Origin: Clavaria fumosa
Taxonomy: Eukaryota > Basidiomycota > Agaricomycetes > Agaricales > Clavariaceae
Assembly: GCA_951802425.1 (NCBI GenBank)
Contig: OX637805.1
Span: forward strand, 620,001 to 684,000
Direction of reading: 5' to 3'
Length of the DNA stretch: 64,000 bases
Both the position numbers and the translations under genes were made by a program. Within the stretch, counting starts at the first letter, position 1, and each line of letters opens with the position of its first letter. The notes below the pieces were generated by a model. It ran no database searches. It was not told where the DNA came from and worked only from the letters and a program-made list of their open reading frames with translations. Shown piece by piece: positions 9,531 to 21,048 of this stretch.

Positions 9531-11414
9531 AATGACTCAGACAGGTCCTCAATTCCTCATGCAGTTGGTCTACAGGACTAGTAGATCCTCCAGTTCCATA
9601 CCTTCCTGCTAACAGTATTGGAACCAACACTGCTAGCAAGGCATTGCTTTGGGCAGATATTATTATTATTAGTAACCTAAGTCACAACATCCCATGGGCT
9701 TAGCCATTGACCCCCATAGTCTGCCTCAACCTGGTATCACTCCACAGGCTGACACTATGGCTCAATGACTGACCACTCCATAGGTATTGTACACTTAAGC
9801 CAAATCAACATAGATAGGTCAAAAATCGATTGGTGAATAACTAGCTAACCAGTGAAGGGAGAATTAAGCTAAAGAGTTCATGAGATTCTCCTGGCTTTGT
9901 AGACCATTCTAGCTCTATAAACCTTCTCTCAATTCTCAATACTTGGCTAGTTATTCACTACTTACTCTGATGAATACATTGATACATTGTACAGTAGAGT
10001 ACCTTGTACCCTATACCAAAATATTCATATCTTGTTCAATACTTACCGCGCCAAGGAGAGCCGGCACAGGGCGGCTCGTCCGAAGCCTGGGTACCTTTGG
10101 GTACCCAGATCATTTGACTAGACTAAGTCCTCAGTCGGTAGATACTACATTTAGTTTAACTAGACCCTGTCCTTAGTTTAGCTAAATATGTCCTTAGCTC
10201 CATGGGGAGCTAGACTCAGACTTAGTCCTCTTAGAGGATAGTGTAATCGATGTATGGGTAGGTAATGATGCCTAGAACGCGAGGTTCTGTCAGCTATTTA
10301 TACTCAAATTCACATATCTACTACATTTGGAAAGATTCAACATAGCTCCTTAACTAGTAATCCTAACATACCGTTTAAGGACTCTAAATTAAGGAAAATT
10401 CACTGGCTTTACATATCAGGCAAAATCATAATTATATCTCATGTCTTCATTGAGATATTCCTTCTCGAAGGTTCTACATATAATCAAAATGAGTCATGAT
10501 GACTCATTTCTTGGGTTCCGGTCATCGGGGATTGTGGGGAAGGACCCCACAACCACCCCCGATCGCTTCTACGACGTTCCGCGACTTTCCGCGACTTTCT
10601 GCGACATTCCTGGCCTTGATCGCGTCGTTATCTCATCTATACTTCCTCTGTTTCCTCTTATCTCCCCCAGACTAGTCATAATTAAGTGTACTAACCCTAT
10701 TTAGCATGTGATTCAGCTGTATTCTATGCCAAATACATGCTAGTAACACCCTAGTACAAAGGAAGACAAGGGGAGGGCTGAGGGACTGCGCACAAAGGTC
10801 GCGAGTGCACAGTCTGCTTGTGAGGATGACTAGTCCATATCTGGAAGAGCGGCAGCATCGACCATCACTGCTGATCGCTGCCCTCACCACCATGAGAACT
10901 GGGCCGAACTGTTGGTCCTCGATCACTCGATCGAGGTCCGATCATGATCGGGACTGCCCCACAATGCCAGAGTGGTGCCAAACTCGCACCAGCGAGTTCG
11001 CGACCCTGTAGCTCAGCCGCAAGTGCTCCACGTCTCTCGTAAACTCGCGGGTATGACCTTACAGACCTTTCCGACATTTCTGTCTGTTCAGACCTTCCAT
11101 TTAAAACCTCCATTTAGCGCTATTTTAGTAATACTAGAGTATGGCCTAAACAGCAGTAGAACCAGCCTGAGCGAGTGAATAACAGTTACTTCCTTTTGCT
11201 TTTATGCATATAGGGGTAAACGAGCAGTGGGAATTCAATGGTAAAAACCGTTTGTTTGTGCGGTTCTTCATTCCTGCTGTAGAACCATTTCTTTCCGTCC
11301 TAGTACCACTTTCCATAGCTTATGTCATATTGGGAGTAAGTTTACATGGGTGAGTAGTACAGTATGGGTAAAGGACCTAGAAAGAGCATAAGAATGTATT
11401 GAAGAGACGCATAA
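9531..11414. other. AT-rich non-coding stretch, likely decayed mobile DNA
   Basis: No supported gene. A TGACTCA site (Gcn4/AP-1 type) sits at 9533-9539, just upstream of the coiled-coil gene. A near-perfect palindrome of TGAGTCA and TGACTCA lies at about 10490-10512. A short hairpin (GCTAACAGT / ACTGCTAGC) is near 9610-9640. About 10560-11080 is rich in GCGAC/TCGCGAC words like those in the LTRs at 28.7-32.6 kb, but I could not align it with them. A gypsy LTR belonging to the 7.9-8.3 kb remnant would be expected here and was not identified. Confidence 0.4.
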
Positions 11415-13056
11415 TTGCCTGGATCATCTGTTCAAGGGGCTAAGTACTATAGGTACTCAAGTACCCTAACAGGCACAAAGACCCAACATAAGCAAGGCGG
11501 TGCCGACCGGGAGAATGTTACTGCACTTGTTACAATCTGTGCTGATGGCACAGCTCTGACACCGATGATCATCTACAAAGGACAAAATTTCATGTCAAAG
11601 TGGGGTCAAGACAACATAGCACGAGCGACATACGTGCAAGTCCAAGCCAAACTACAGCCACTAACTTTTGTCCAGGATCTCCCACTCCCCAAATGGTTGG
11701 ACAGATGGGGCGCATGCACTAGAATGGATCCAGAAAGTCTTCAATCCACAGACCAAAGAGAAAGGATTCACTGACAAACCACAAATTTTGCTACTCGACA
11801 GGCATAGCTCCCATCACACCATTGATGTTGTGCAGTTTGCTCGGGCTAACAATATCATTCTGCTGGCCTATCCACCACACTGCACTCACGCTTTGCAAGG
11901 CCTTGATGTCGCTTGCTTCGCAAAGATGAAGGCAGTCTGGAAAAATGAGATAAATGCCTTCGAGGAGAAGAATAGGAGACCAGTTGGGAAGAGCGACTTC
12001 ACCAGCATATTTGGGAAGGCATATCTCAAGGCATTCAATATGGAGACGGTTTTGGCAGCATTCCGTGCTACGGGCATCCATCCATTTGATCCCAGAATGA
12101 TAACAGTGGGCCAGATGAAACCGAGCATCCCTCACTCTACGAGGGGCAGTTTTCCTCTGCCACAAAGCAGCCCTGTGAGGCGCATCATGGAGGCTTTCCA
12201 GGCTCAGCGATATGATGAAGAAGAGGACTCTGACGCACCAACAATCTCAACTCAGCCAATAGAAAACGAGGAACTCACATCCCCCACACTGCTGCATCAC
12301 CATCCAAGGGATACGGACATTGATCCCACTCTGACTGTGGCTTCAAAGCGCATCAAGTTGCTCTCAGAGACGCTCCGTGCAACATCCACTGGTTCTATCC
12401 TCGTATCACAAGCACCGATGAGGGCCATTGACAACGTACCTGCACCTGTTCTTGAGGCTCCCCCAGACCTTCCAGAACCAGACTGGATGCTGGCAGAACT
12501 GCCAACAGAATACATCAGCTGCAACACACTAGAGAAGCATGTCACAGAACTCCGCAAAAATCTCAAACTTGCCCATTCACACATTCATGCCCGAGACTCG
12601 ATGCTTGAGAGACAATCTGCACAGCTGATCTTCCAGCACATGTTCCTGGACAAGCAAAACGAGGCCTTGAATAGCAAGCAGAACCGGAAGAAGGATGACC
12701 GTACAATGCTCTTTGATGGCAAGGCTGTGGCATTGACTGCTGATGAGTTTGAGGAGAAATTGAGGACAGTGGCACAGCAGAAGGCAGAGGAGGCTGCCGA
12801 GAAGGAACAGAGGGCAATAAACAGGGCTACAAGGAAGAATGCAAGGTCAGCAATCAATGCCCAATGGGACGAGTTGAAGGCCGCACATGCAGCGGCGATT
12901 TTAGCCTGGGAGGCTGAGTGTGCACACCTGACAGAAGAAGGCATTGCAAAGCGGAATTTGCCCCCAAAGCCGGTGCGACCAAAGAAGCCAATGCTTCCTG
13001 ACGATGTTGGACAAGTGGGGGAGTTGCACGGAGATGAGGCTGACGAGGGCCTGTGA
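11415..13056 (+). pseudogene. pogo/DDE_1 transposase, 5'-truncated
   Basis: The frame 11415-11635 reads GTKTQHKQGGADRENVTALV and PMIIYKGQNFMSKWG. It joins 11676-13056 by removing a 40-nt GC-AG intron (donor GCAAGT, branch CTAAC, acceptor TTTTGTCCAG), giving ATYVISHSPNGWTDG. Then come LLLDRHSSHHT and YPPHCTHALQGLDVACF, which carry the second and third acidic residues of the DDD triad of Tigger/pogo transposases. The first Asp (VDE motif) and the HTH/CENP-B domains are missing upstream, where no start codon or homology is seen. The C-terminal part (about 12.5-13.0 kb) is a Lys/Glu/Ala coiled coil. The remaining frame is free of stops, so truncation may be recent. No TIR pair was found. Confidence 0.75.
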
Positions 13057-13517
13057 CGGATGTCACATGCGACGTCACACTGGTCAAAGGAACGATGAAA
13101 TGTGACTTTTCAATGCTGCCAGCTCACATTGAGATTTGAAAGACTTCGCTGCTGGTAGTAATAATTCCTTAATTTTGTGGGACATGTAGAAAGCATTTAA
13201 ATTGGTCAGTGAAAAATATGGGCAATAAATATTGACATCACATGGAGAAAATAATAATTCAAAGTTGTGGTCAAGGGAACAGTATTACACTGTAGTCTTT
13301 CTGTAGTTTCCTGGTCCAGTGGACAGGGCCCTTGCTCTGTGACCATTGTCAGAAGGGCGCACAGGCAACTCATTAGGAGTTGTGGAGCAACCACCTGGGA
13401 CACCATTTGGGCCCCACACTACCAATAGTTTCATAGAATAAGAGTTCTATAGGTACATAAGTACCTAGAAGAGCAGCCTGAGAGGACAGGACTGTTAAGA
13501 GATCGAAGAAATCCTGA
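13057..13517. other. Non-coding spacer, possible SINE-like scrap
   Basis: No gene seen. At about 13312-13340 a TGGTCCAGTGG resembles a Pol III A box followed by CAGGGCCCTTGCTCTG, as in tRNA-derived SINE heads, but no B box follows. Also holds a small palindrome TGTCACATGCGACGTCACA near 13060. Confidence 0.25.
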
Positions 13518-14501
13518 GTGCTGAAGGCCTGGAATTTTATTTTACAGTGCTACAGAATGCTGGACCTAGCTGTTGCCCCCTTTGATGGGCAGAAAAGGAA
13601 CTTCCGTATGTTCCTCCGATCCCTTCACCTCCTGTTTATGGCGAACCCGACTGTCTATGCTGTGGACCTGGTGAAGGTCCTTTTTGCTCTGAGCAAAATT
13701 ACTGGAGAAGGATTTGCTGCAGAGTGGGCGAATATGAAGGTGGAAGAGATCCTGGGTAGTGGCAAGGCTAGAACCTAGGCAGAGTTTGTGGAGGAGATGA
13801 AGTGCGCATTCGATGACCCGAATGACTGTGCAACTGCCCTTGCCGATATTGCCAGGCTGAAACAGGGTGCCATGACAGCACTGGAGTTCTTCGCAAAATT
13901 TGAGACACTGTTCCGATGGGCAAAGTTGAGTGCAGAGAAGGACTCAGGAATCCTAGTCCATTGGCTGGAGTTGAACCTGAGTAGGAGGTTGGTGGAGAGA
14001 ATCTATGGTGTCTCCCTGATGCCAGAGACATATGGAGAATGGAAGGTGCTGGCTGAGAGGCTTGATGCCCAGCAAAGGCGACTGGATGGGATACTCATGG
14101 AATGGACACCACGACCCACCATGACCCCCGCACGACCCACCGCAACCCTACCGCGACCTGCTGTGACTGTTTCGCGACCTCTTGTGACCCCTCTGCTGTG
14201 TACCCCGGATGTGGCCATGGCCCAAGGATGGGCCCCTGCTGATGAGAGATGTTGTTTCCGATGCCACCAGACTGGCCATGCTGTCCATTTCTGCCCCCTG
14301 CCTGATACACGTCTGCAGGTCCCAAGGGCCCAAACCCAGGCAGCACCATGTGCCCCCCAAATGGCAGAGGGATATGAGAAAGAGATTGCATGGCTCCGAG
14401 CCTGCATAGAGCTGTGTGAGAGAGAGAGGAGGACTCCCACTGGGGAGAAGAAGTGTGCCAGCCCCCTTTCCATCCCTGTGCCTGCTGCAAGTATACCCTG
14501 A
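13518..14501 (+). pseudogene. Element A gag
   Basis: The capsid region begins MLDLAVAPFDGQKRNFRMFL (likely ATG 13557). An in-frame TAG at 13776-13778 sits where the related gag at 48.2 kb has Trp (ARTxAEF versus VIWATF), so TGG to TAG. The frame then continues through LEFFAKFETLFRWA to a CCHC zinc knuckle, CFRCHQTGHAVHFC (about 14251-14295), which would bind element RNA. It stops at 14499-14501. Confidence 0.82.
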
Positions 14502-14543
14502 TATACTATCTTGCAGCGGAGACATACCTGAATTGGGGCTGAG

Positions 14544-16938
14544 GTGAAGGAGGAAGTGAGACTGGCAGAGCGCCTAACCAGAGTGCAGCCAGAAGTGTGG
14601 AAACATGTGCCACGAGAGCTAGCCATCCAGGTGCACTTGGAGGCTTTCAGCACTGGCAAAGGGACCACAATGAAGGCCCTTGTTGACTCAGGGTGCACCA
14701 ACTGCTTCATGGATTTGGAGTGGGTGAAAGGAGTGGGACTGGAGCCATCTCTCCTGCTGAACCCAATCACCATGTATAATGTGGATGGGACACAGAACAG
14801 GAATGGAAAGGTCTGGTATGGGATAGAGGTGCTGGTGAGAGTTGGTGACCACCAAGAGCGGATCCACTTTCTGCTGGGAAAGACCCAGTCCCACAAGGTC
14901 ATCCTTGGGCATGACTGGCTCAAGTGGCATAACCCAGATATCAACTGGCAGAAGGCAGAGCTGAGCCTTACCTGCTGCCCCCCACAGTGTTCCCCATCCC
15001 CTCGAGCCTCTGCACCCCTGAAAACGAGTACCCTCGCATCCTCTGGACACCCGTTTTCCCAACTCTGGCCCTACCCCCAATTGGCCCAGCCGCTACCCTT
15101 TGGTGTTTAGTGAAGCGAAGTGGGATGAACTTCCCCACTCCCGACCAGACTTCGATATTAAGATTGAGTTCAAAAAGGACCCTGAGCACCTCTCTTCCAA
15201 GCTGTATTCTCTGACACAGCAGGAGATGGTGGAGATGAACCATTGGGTGGATGAGCAGCTTGCTTCTGGATGAATCTGGCCCTCGAAATCCCTGTATGCC
15301 AGCCCCTTCTTCTTCAAACATGAGAAGGACAAGCTGCGGCTGATCATTGACTACTCGAGGCTGAATGCACACCTGATCAAGGACAAGTACCCCCTCCCCC
15401 GCATCCGAGACACAGTGGATGTGCTTAAAGGAGCGTCAATCTACTCTAAGATTGATGCAAAGGGAGGTTTCCCATCTATGCAGGTCTGGCCCGAGCACCA
15501 GCACCGCTGTGCCTTCCTGACACCCTGTGGACTCTTCAAACCAGCTGTCATGTGGTTTGGACTGCAGAATGCCCCTGCTACCTTCCAACGCTTCATGAAT
15601 CATGTGTTGAGGGAGGAGATTGCAGGAGGACATGTGAGGGCCTATGTGGATGATGTCATTGTGTTTGCAGAGGACTTGGCTACACACCGGTACTGGATGG
15701 ATTGGGTCTTGAGGAAGTTTGGAGAGAATGGGTTGTGTCTCAAACTCAGTAAATGTGAGTTTGAGAAGAGTGAGATCATCTTCCTGGGGATGAAGATCTC
15801 CCACAACAGACTAGAGCATGATCCGGCCAAGGGTGCAGCAGTCCGAGATTGGCCACATCCTAAGAATGTGAAGGATGTCCAGAGGTTCAATGGGATGTTG
15901 AACTACCTCTGCTGGCACATCCCGAATCTTTCTGCCCAGGCAAAGCCACTCTTCTGGCTGACTGGGAATGTTCCATGGAAATGGGAGGAGGAGGAGGAAG
16001 CAGCCTTCCAAGATCTCTGCCAGGCACTTGTATCGGCCCCGGTCTTGGCTCTGCCTCAGGACAAAGGGAGATGGAAGGTAGAGACAGATGCAAGCAACCT
16101 GGCAACTGGTGGAGTGCTCTCGCAGCAGCAGACAGATGGAACCTGGAGAGTTGTTGACTATATCTCCAAGGCCCTCACTGCAGCTGAGAAGAACTATGAT
16201 GTGTATGACAAGGAGTTCTTGGCTGTGATTCAGGCACTTCGCAAGTGGCGAGCATACCTCATTGGAGCAGAGGAGATGATCGAGATCTGGATGGACCATG
16301 CAAACCTCCAGTACTTCCGGAAGCCCCAGAAGTTGAAGCCGAGGCAGGTTCGTTGGGTTGGAGAGCTCCAGTGCTTTGACTTTGAGATAAAGTATCGCAC
16401 TGGCAAGTCGAATACAAAGGCAGATGCACTCTCCCGGAGACTGGACTATGGAGAGATGGTGGAGGAGGATGCACCGGTGCAGGTTTTCCCAGAAATGGAA
16501 GTCCATGTGTCATTCACATCGGAAATGGAGATGCTACTCCAGAAAAATAGCGCAGTACACATACAGAAGCCGGAGGAGCTTGATGATGAGTGGACACAAG
16601 ATCATGCTGGACTCTGGTGAAAGGGGATAGTCACTTGGGTCCCCCTAGGAGCTCGTGAGGCTGTTCTCGAGTTTGAGCATGACCTCCCCACTGCTGGACA
16701 CCCTGGGCCCTGGAAGTTGAGAGCAGCACTAGTGAAGGGTTATTGGTGGCCAGACATGGTAAAAGATGCAGATCGGTATGCCCAGGGGTGTGAGACATGC
16801 CAGTGGACAAAGCCCGACCATACCAAGCGTGCTGCCCCACTGCACCCCCATCTGGTGCCTGATGGTCCCTGGTCAGTGATCTCATGGGACATAGTTGGTC
16901 CCCTCCCCCTCTCCTGTGGACATAACGCCATCCTTGTC
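14544..16938 (+). pseudogene. Element A pol: protease, RT, RNase H, integrase N-terminus
   Basis: Protease motif LVDSGCTNCFM at about 14680 and LGHDWLKWHNPDI at about 14908 lie in frame 3 up to 15110. RT starts in another frame at about 15100 (KWDELPHSRPDFDIKIEF), so a frameshift separates them or a junction was lost. TGA at 15271-15273 (expected Arg) and TGA at 16618-16620 break RT and integrase. RT has LRLIIDYSRLN and YVDDVIVFAED. RNase H has VETDASNLATGGVLSQ, YDKEFLAVI and TKADALSRR. The integrase zinc-finger part is AGHPGPWKL...CETCQWTK and the first catalytic Asp is in SWDIVGPLP. It ends at the insertion point after GTC 16936-16938. Confidence 0.85.
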
Positions 16939-17036
16939 CACTATGGACCCAATAGCAGGTTGATATCACCATCTGGACAGATGATTTAAGACTTTCACCC
17001 AAAAAACAGGTGATGGGTGATTTTGGAATTAAGGGA

Positions 17037-17513
17037 TATTGAGCTGGAGGATATTGAGTGATACAACACACCCATCAATTTGAGTGATATTAAGCTGGGG
17101 AATATTGAGTGATACAATAGCCCCCTTAATTTGAGTGATATTAAGCTGGAGGATATTGAGTGATACAATACACCCCTTGATTTGGGTGATATTAAACTGA
17201 AGGATATTGAGTGATACAAAACACCTTCAATTTGAGTGATATTAAGCTGGAGGATATTGAGTGATGTTAGACTGGAGGATATTGATTGATATTGAAGTAA
17301 AGGATATTGAGTGATACAATACACCTCCTTGATTTGGGTGACATTAAGCTGGAGGATATTGAGTGGCACAACACATCCATCAATTTGAGTGATATTAAAC
17401 TGTAGAATATTGAGTGATACAATAGGCCCCCTTAATTTCAGTGATATTAAGTTGGAGGATATCGAGTGATACAATACACCCCTTGATTTGGGTGATATTA
17501 AACTGAAGGATAT
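17037..17513 (+). repeat. Tandem array of ~51-bp units (left part)
   Basis: Repeats of the pattern GGATATTGAGTGATACAAT then ACACCCCTTGATTTGGGTG and ATATTAAACTGAA, about nine variably diverged copies. The array is the internal part of element N and is cut at a GATAT by element B. Confidence 0.85.
17509..17513 (+). repeat. Target site duplication GATAT (left, element B)
   Basis: GATAT abuts the 5' LTR; the same five bases follow the 3' LTR at 26706-26710. Confidence 0.9.
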
Positions 17514-18350
17514 TGTAAGGATAATCGAATTTCCTTACATAATTATTACCGTGAAGCGCCTGGCATCTAGCGCCCACAACCTAAGCGCTCGCTTTGAGCG
17601 CCTACTGAATTAAGCGCCCGTCTAGCGTGCTACTGCTTAGTAATAGGTCCGCGTTAACATGACTCTAAGCGCCCATATTAGCGCTGGTATTACTTAAGCA
17701 TAATTGGTGCTTAGTAAAACAAGGCTCGAGCACCGCTCGCCCACGTGGAACATCAAGCCACGTGACTAATGGCTCGCACAGACCATAGAACACCCGTGTA
17801 CCTATTGGACTTAACCTGTCCTTAATCGTGCCGAGGCCCGGCTAGGTATGGCACCTAGTCCGAGAAGCCCAAGTGTTAGGCACACCCAAAATGGCAACTA
17901 CCATAAGCGTCGGACCAGCGCTTATGCCTACACGTGACCGGACCGACTTCCATGAAGTCCGGATCACAGGCAGTGACAGTAACAAGGGAATTCCCACAGA
18001 GAGCTTCTGTGACTGATGAAAGACCACACTAGGAAGGCACCCTGGTCTGTGCGCGCTGCGGACAGTCAGCAACCACGCTTCTTAGGCACATGTTCCCGTG
18101 CCTTGTGATATAGAAGCAGTGTTGTACCGCATGGACCATGATAAAGAGATAAGGCCCATTAGTATAAGTAGTCAGTCGTTCAGTCGTCTTAGTTCCCTCG
18201 TCTTCGACCTGGTCTATACCCGACCAGCTCCTGTCTGTAGTAGAGACTCCCAGTAGTTGCCTATAGATTCGTTTCCCCCGACTTCGACTCCGAGCACCTG
18301 AGACTGAGTCGCACCGCAACCCCAGTTGAGCTGGTGGCCGGTCGCTGACA
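17514..18350 (+). repeat. Element B 5' LTR (837 bp)
   Basis: Starts TGTAAGGATAATCG and ends GGTCGCTGACA. Same length as the 3' LTR. It carries three of the nine CpG-to-TpG/CpA changes that separate the two LTRs (positions 17628, 17685, 17780). Repeated AGCGCC/GGCGCT words are dense at 17550-17690. Confidence 0.97.
18163..18210 (+). promoter_or_regulatory. LTR core promoter: TATA box and putative start/self-primer
   Basis: TATAAG at 18163. The segment GTCTTCGACCT at 18200-18210 begins 37 bp downstream, a plausible transcript start. Its reverse complement AGGTCGAAGAC lies at 18353-18363. The start site is inferred, not observed. Confidence 0.5.
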
Positions 18351-18352
18351 AA

Positions 18353-18363
18353 AGGTCGAAGAC
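18353..18363 (+). promoter_or_regulatory. Putative primer binding site (self-primed, Tf1-like)
   Basis: AGGTCGAAGAC lies two bases inside the 5' LTR and is an exact 11-nt complement to LTR bases 18200-18210. I see no match to a common tRNA 3' end here. In the Tf1/sushi group, reverse transcription is primed by the folded-back 5' end of the element RNA through an 11-nt match next to the LTR. The site can also fold on itself (AGGTC-GAA-GACCT), so a simple hairpin is the alternative. Confidence 0.5.
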
Positions 18364-20151
18364 CTCGCCGACGCACCGACCACGACGAAGTGGACGGCAC
18401 TCGGGTTCCAGCTGAACGAGAAAAAGAAAGGTAAGTCCTCTAGTCACAGCCTGAGAAACTGACGACGCGCAGGATAGAGGCGGCATGCGCAGATGCGCCG
18501 AAACAGGCAGCGACCAACATGCGATGGCCTAAGGAACGGCCAGCGGGAAGATCGACGCGTGCTGTACACACCCGGACGACAACCGCCCCCACTCTCGCCC
18601 CCGACTAACTTATGATTCCGGTTCACCCCAACCGAAGCGCCCACCGACCGCCGGCACGACTCGACTGCCATCGACATTCGACCGACGAAGCATCCGACCA
18701 ACACGAGGACCTGGCCTCCCCGGCAGCGGAGGTTTCTAAGCTAAGTGTAGTAGGATTAGGAGGCGCGGACCTGGAAAGACCAGCCGCCCTCAAATTTTGT
18801 ACCGTAATATACAGGCCAAGAACGGGGCCCTGTAGATAATTAAATTAGTAGAATTAAATTCTGTAGACCTCCCCGCCTTCTGCCTCCCTTGAGGTGCAAA
18901 GAAGGGGAGAAGGGATCACTGGCCCCCTTAAGGGGTGGAGTTCCACCTGGACCACCGTTCGGACCCAGGCTATAAAAAGTTTAGTAGTACTATTCGAATA
19001 GTTCTTGGATAAAGAAAAATTCGAATATATTACTATACTACAATAGGAAACTGTGGATCGCGATTCCAGCCCATTGAGTATGTGTGCCCGATGGACGCAG
19101 GGTCCGGAACGCTCTTTGCGCCTTAGGCTTTTTTGCCGGGGCCAGGGTTGCAATCCTATAAAACCCAATGCATAGCTCCAGGGTGTTTCACACAGAAATT
19201 TGTGGAAGGCCAAGGGAAATGTCGGAGCTCGGCTCAGCTGGCTTAAACCACCCGACCGCTTACCTAAGGCAAGGTGGAGCAGCGCCAAGAGAGCTGGGGT
19301 GTCTACCTCGGTCCCTCTTTCCTATCAAGGATAAAGCTTATAGTGGAGCCCCCTGAAAAGGGAGGTCATGGGACTTATCCACCCAACGAAATTCAGGACT
19401 TGGGTAAACCGAGACAAATCCTGATCAAAGTCCACTATAAGATTTGAAGCGAAATAGTGACAGCTAGTCGCTAGCTTATCCGTGTAAGTGCGGCAGGTTC
19501 GCACCGAAAAGATAAGGAACTAGTGGCGCTGACGAAGCAGAGGCTTAGTTTCGACTATGCTGTTCACTATCTGGATTAGTCTACTCTAGAGTTACCATGA
19601 AGTGAGCATAGTCCTGAGCTAGTGGATCACTGTGCTTGTATTGTGCCCCTAAGACGGGTTTGCAGGCGGGTGCGCACTCCTTAGCTTCATAGGGCCGGGG
19701 TCCGGTCCGAAGGGAAATTTCCACTTAAAATGGTTCAGGGATTAATCCCCCCTATAAAATTCTGGAGAGTAAACTGCTCTGTATGTGGAGACGAGCCCCA
19801 CCGGCTCTCAGGGGTAATCTTACCCTGGGAAGCTGACCCCCGAAAGATAGTTATACCACCACCACACATGAACTAAAAATCACGGGACACACCGGGAGAA
19901 CCACCTCCCACGGGACGATATCATTATCAATATTTACGCAAGACCAACGCAATAGACGCCAGCAGGACGATACCCGGAGCTGACGTCCACTATGACGTTA
20001 AACTGGACGTCCGCAACGACGAGAAACTAGTGGGGGACCCAGTCCCGTGGACTGCTTAACTGCAGCCCGCACCCACACCCACCTTATATGATATACACCA
20101 GACAGCTCTACATAACGAATAAAACCTGCCCCCTGGCGATCGTGTTGAGCC
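18364..20151 (+). other. Element B 5' leader, no supported ORF
   Basis: About 1.8 kb between the primer site and the first coding frame. A strong splice donor GGTAAGTCC lies at 18430, so a spliced leader is possible. Several AT-rich tracts (for example 18836-18865 and 19000-19045). No tRNA or conserved ORF recognised. Confidence 0.5.
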
Positions 20152-21048
20152 TTGCTCCGCACCCACTTTTGTAAAGTCGCATTACAAAAGAAAATAAAAA
20201 CAGAAAATCTCTTTGTCAGACCCTTTGTGGGCAATTTTCCTTTTTTGGAAGATTGCCTGCACGTAAAGTCTTGCCCCGGGAAAGTTACCCTTTTCCCGAG
20301 AGAAGGCTATCCCCCATCAAGGGAAGGACAAGGAGCATTCTGCTCCTGCTCCCAGCTGAGACGCCGGCTAGGAGATAATAAATCAGGCGTCCTCCAATAC
20401 ATCGACTTTCGCCTGGAAACAGCGAAAGCCGTTGAAACCATCTGTGGTCAACTCCGAAAGGAGGCTCACGACCACCACACTCAAAACCACCTCTGGGAAG
20501 AAGAAGGTCCGTGGTTGGACTACTTCCCGGAGATACCCGAAATCACGGTAGATCCTCCGTGCTCCCCACCGGATCATTTACATATAAAAGTCCCCGTCCG
20601 TGGTTCCTTGTGGATCGTAGATTCACAAGGACAAATAAACATAGTCCCGGACCTAAGAAGCCAAGATGAGCTTCATGGGTCCAGGTGGTGGTCCACGTGG
20701 TGGTGCCGGCAGAGGCACCAAAGGCAAAGGGAAACAGAGGGAGAATCCCGAGGGGCCACAACCGCCACAAGCCCCTCGAGAACCTCCCCTTCCGCCTCGC
20801 TCTCGCCGTCCGTCCCGCGCCCCCTCTCGGGCATCGCAGGGCGGAGCACCCCAGCAACCGCCACAACCACCACAGCCGGATCCTCAAGGATCCGGCCCAG
20901 AGCCAGAACAAACACAGCCGCCGCCGGACCCTCCTCCCGACGACGACGTAGAGTCGATGAGGACGGGTTCCCTGTATGGGACCCCGCCCCATACGACGAG
21001 GGTCTCGCCGACCCCCCAGCCGACCCCCCACCACCCTACGACTGGTGA
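20152..21048 (+). CDS. 5' ORF overlapping gag, without any Met codon
   Basis: Open frame of 298 codons from a TTG, overlapping gag by 383 bp in another frame. It has no ATG at all. The first 170 codons do not look like chance reading (FPREGYPPSREGQGAF, LQYIDFRLETAKAVETI, WLDYFPEIPEITVDPP, HIKVPVRGSLWIVDSQGQ). The C terminus ends with an acidic/proline-rich PPPPYDW, a PPxY-type motif. It could be the real N-terminal extension of gag reached by splicing from the leader or by frameshifting, or an independent ORF. Function unknown. Confidence 0.45.
   Translation: MLRTHFCKVALQKKIKTENLFVRPFVGNFPFLEDCLHVKSCPGKVTLFPREGYPPSREGQGAFCSCSQLRRRLGDNKSGVLQYIDFRLETAKAVETICGQLRKEAHDHHTQNHLWEEEGPWLDYFPEIPEITVDPPCSPPDHLHIKVPVRGSLWIVDSQGQINIVPDLRSQDELHGSRWWSTWWCRQRHQRQRETEGESRGATTATSPSRTSPSASLSPSVPRPLSGIAGRSTPATATTTTAGSSRIRPRARTNTAAAGPSSRRRRRVDEDGFPVWDPAPYDEGLADPPADPPPPYDW

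Noticed and set aside
17037..17513. CRISPR-like array at the 51-bp repeats.
   Set aside because: Units are contiguous, variable and without unique spacers; eukaryotic transposon body.
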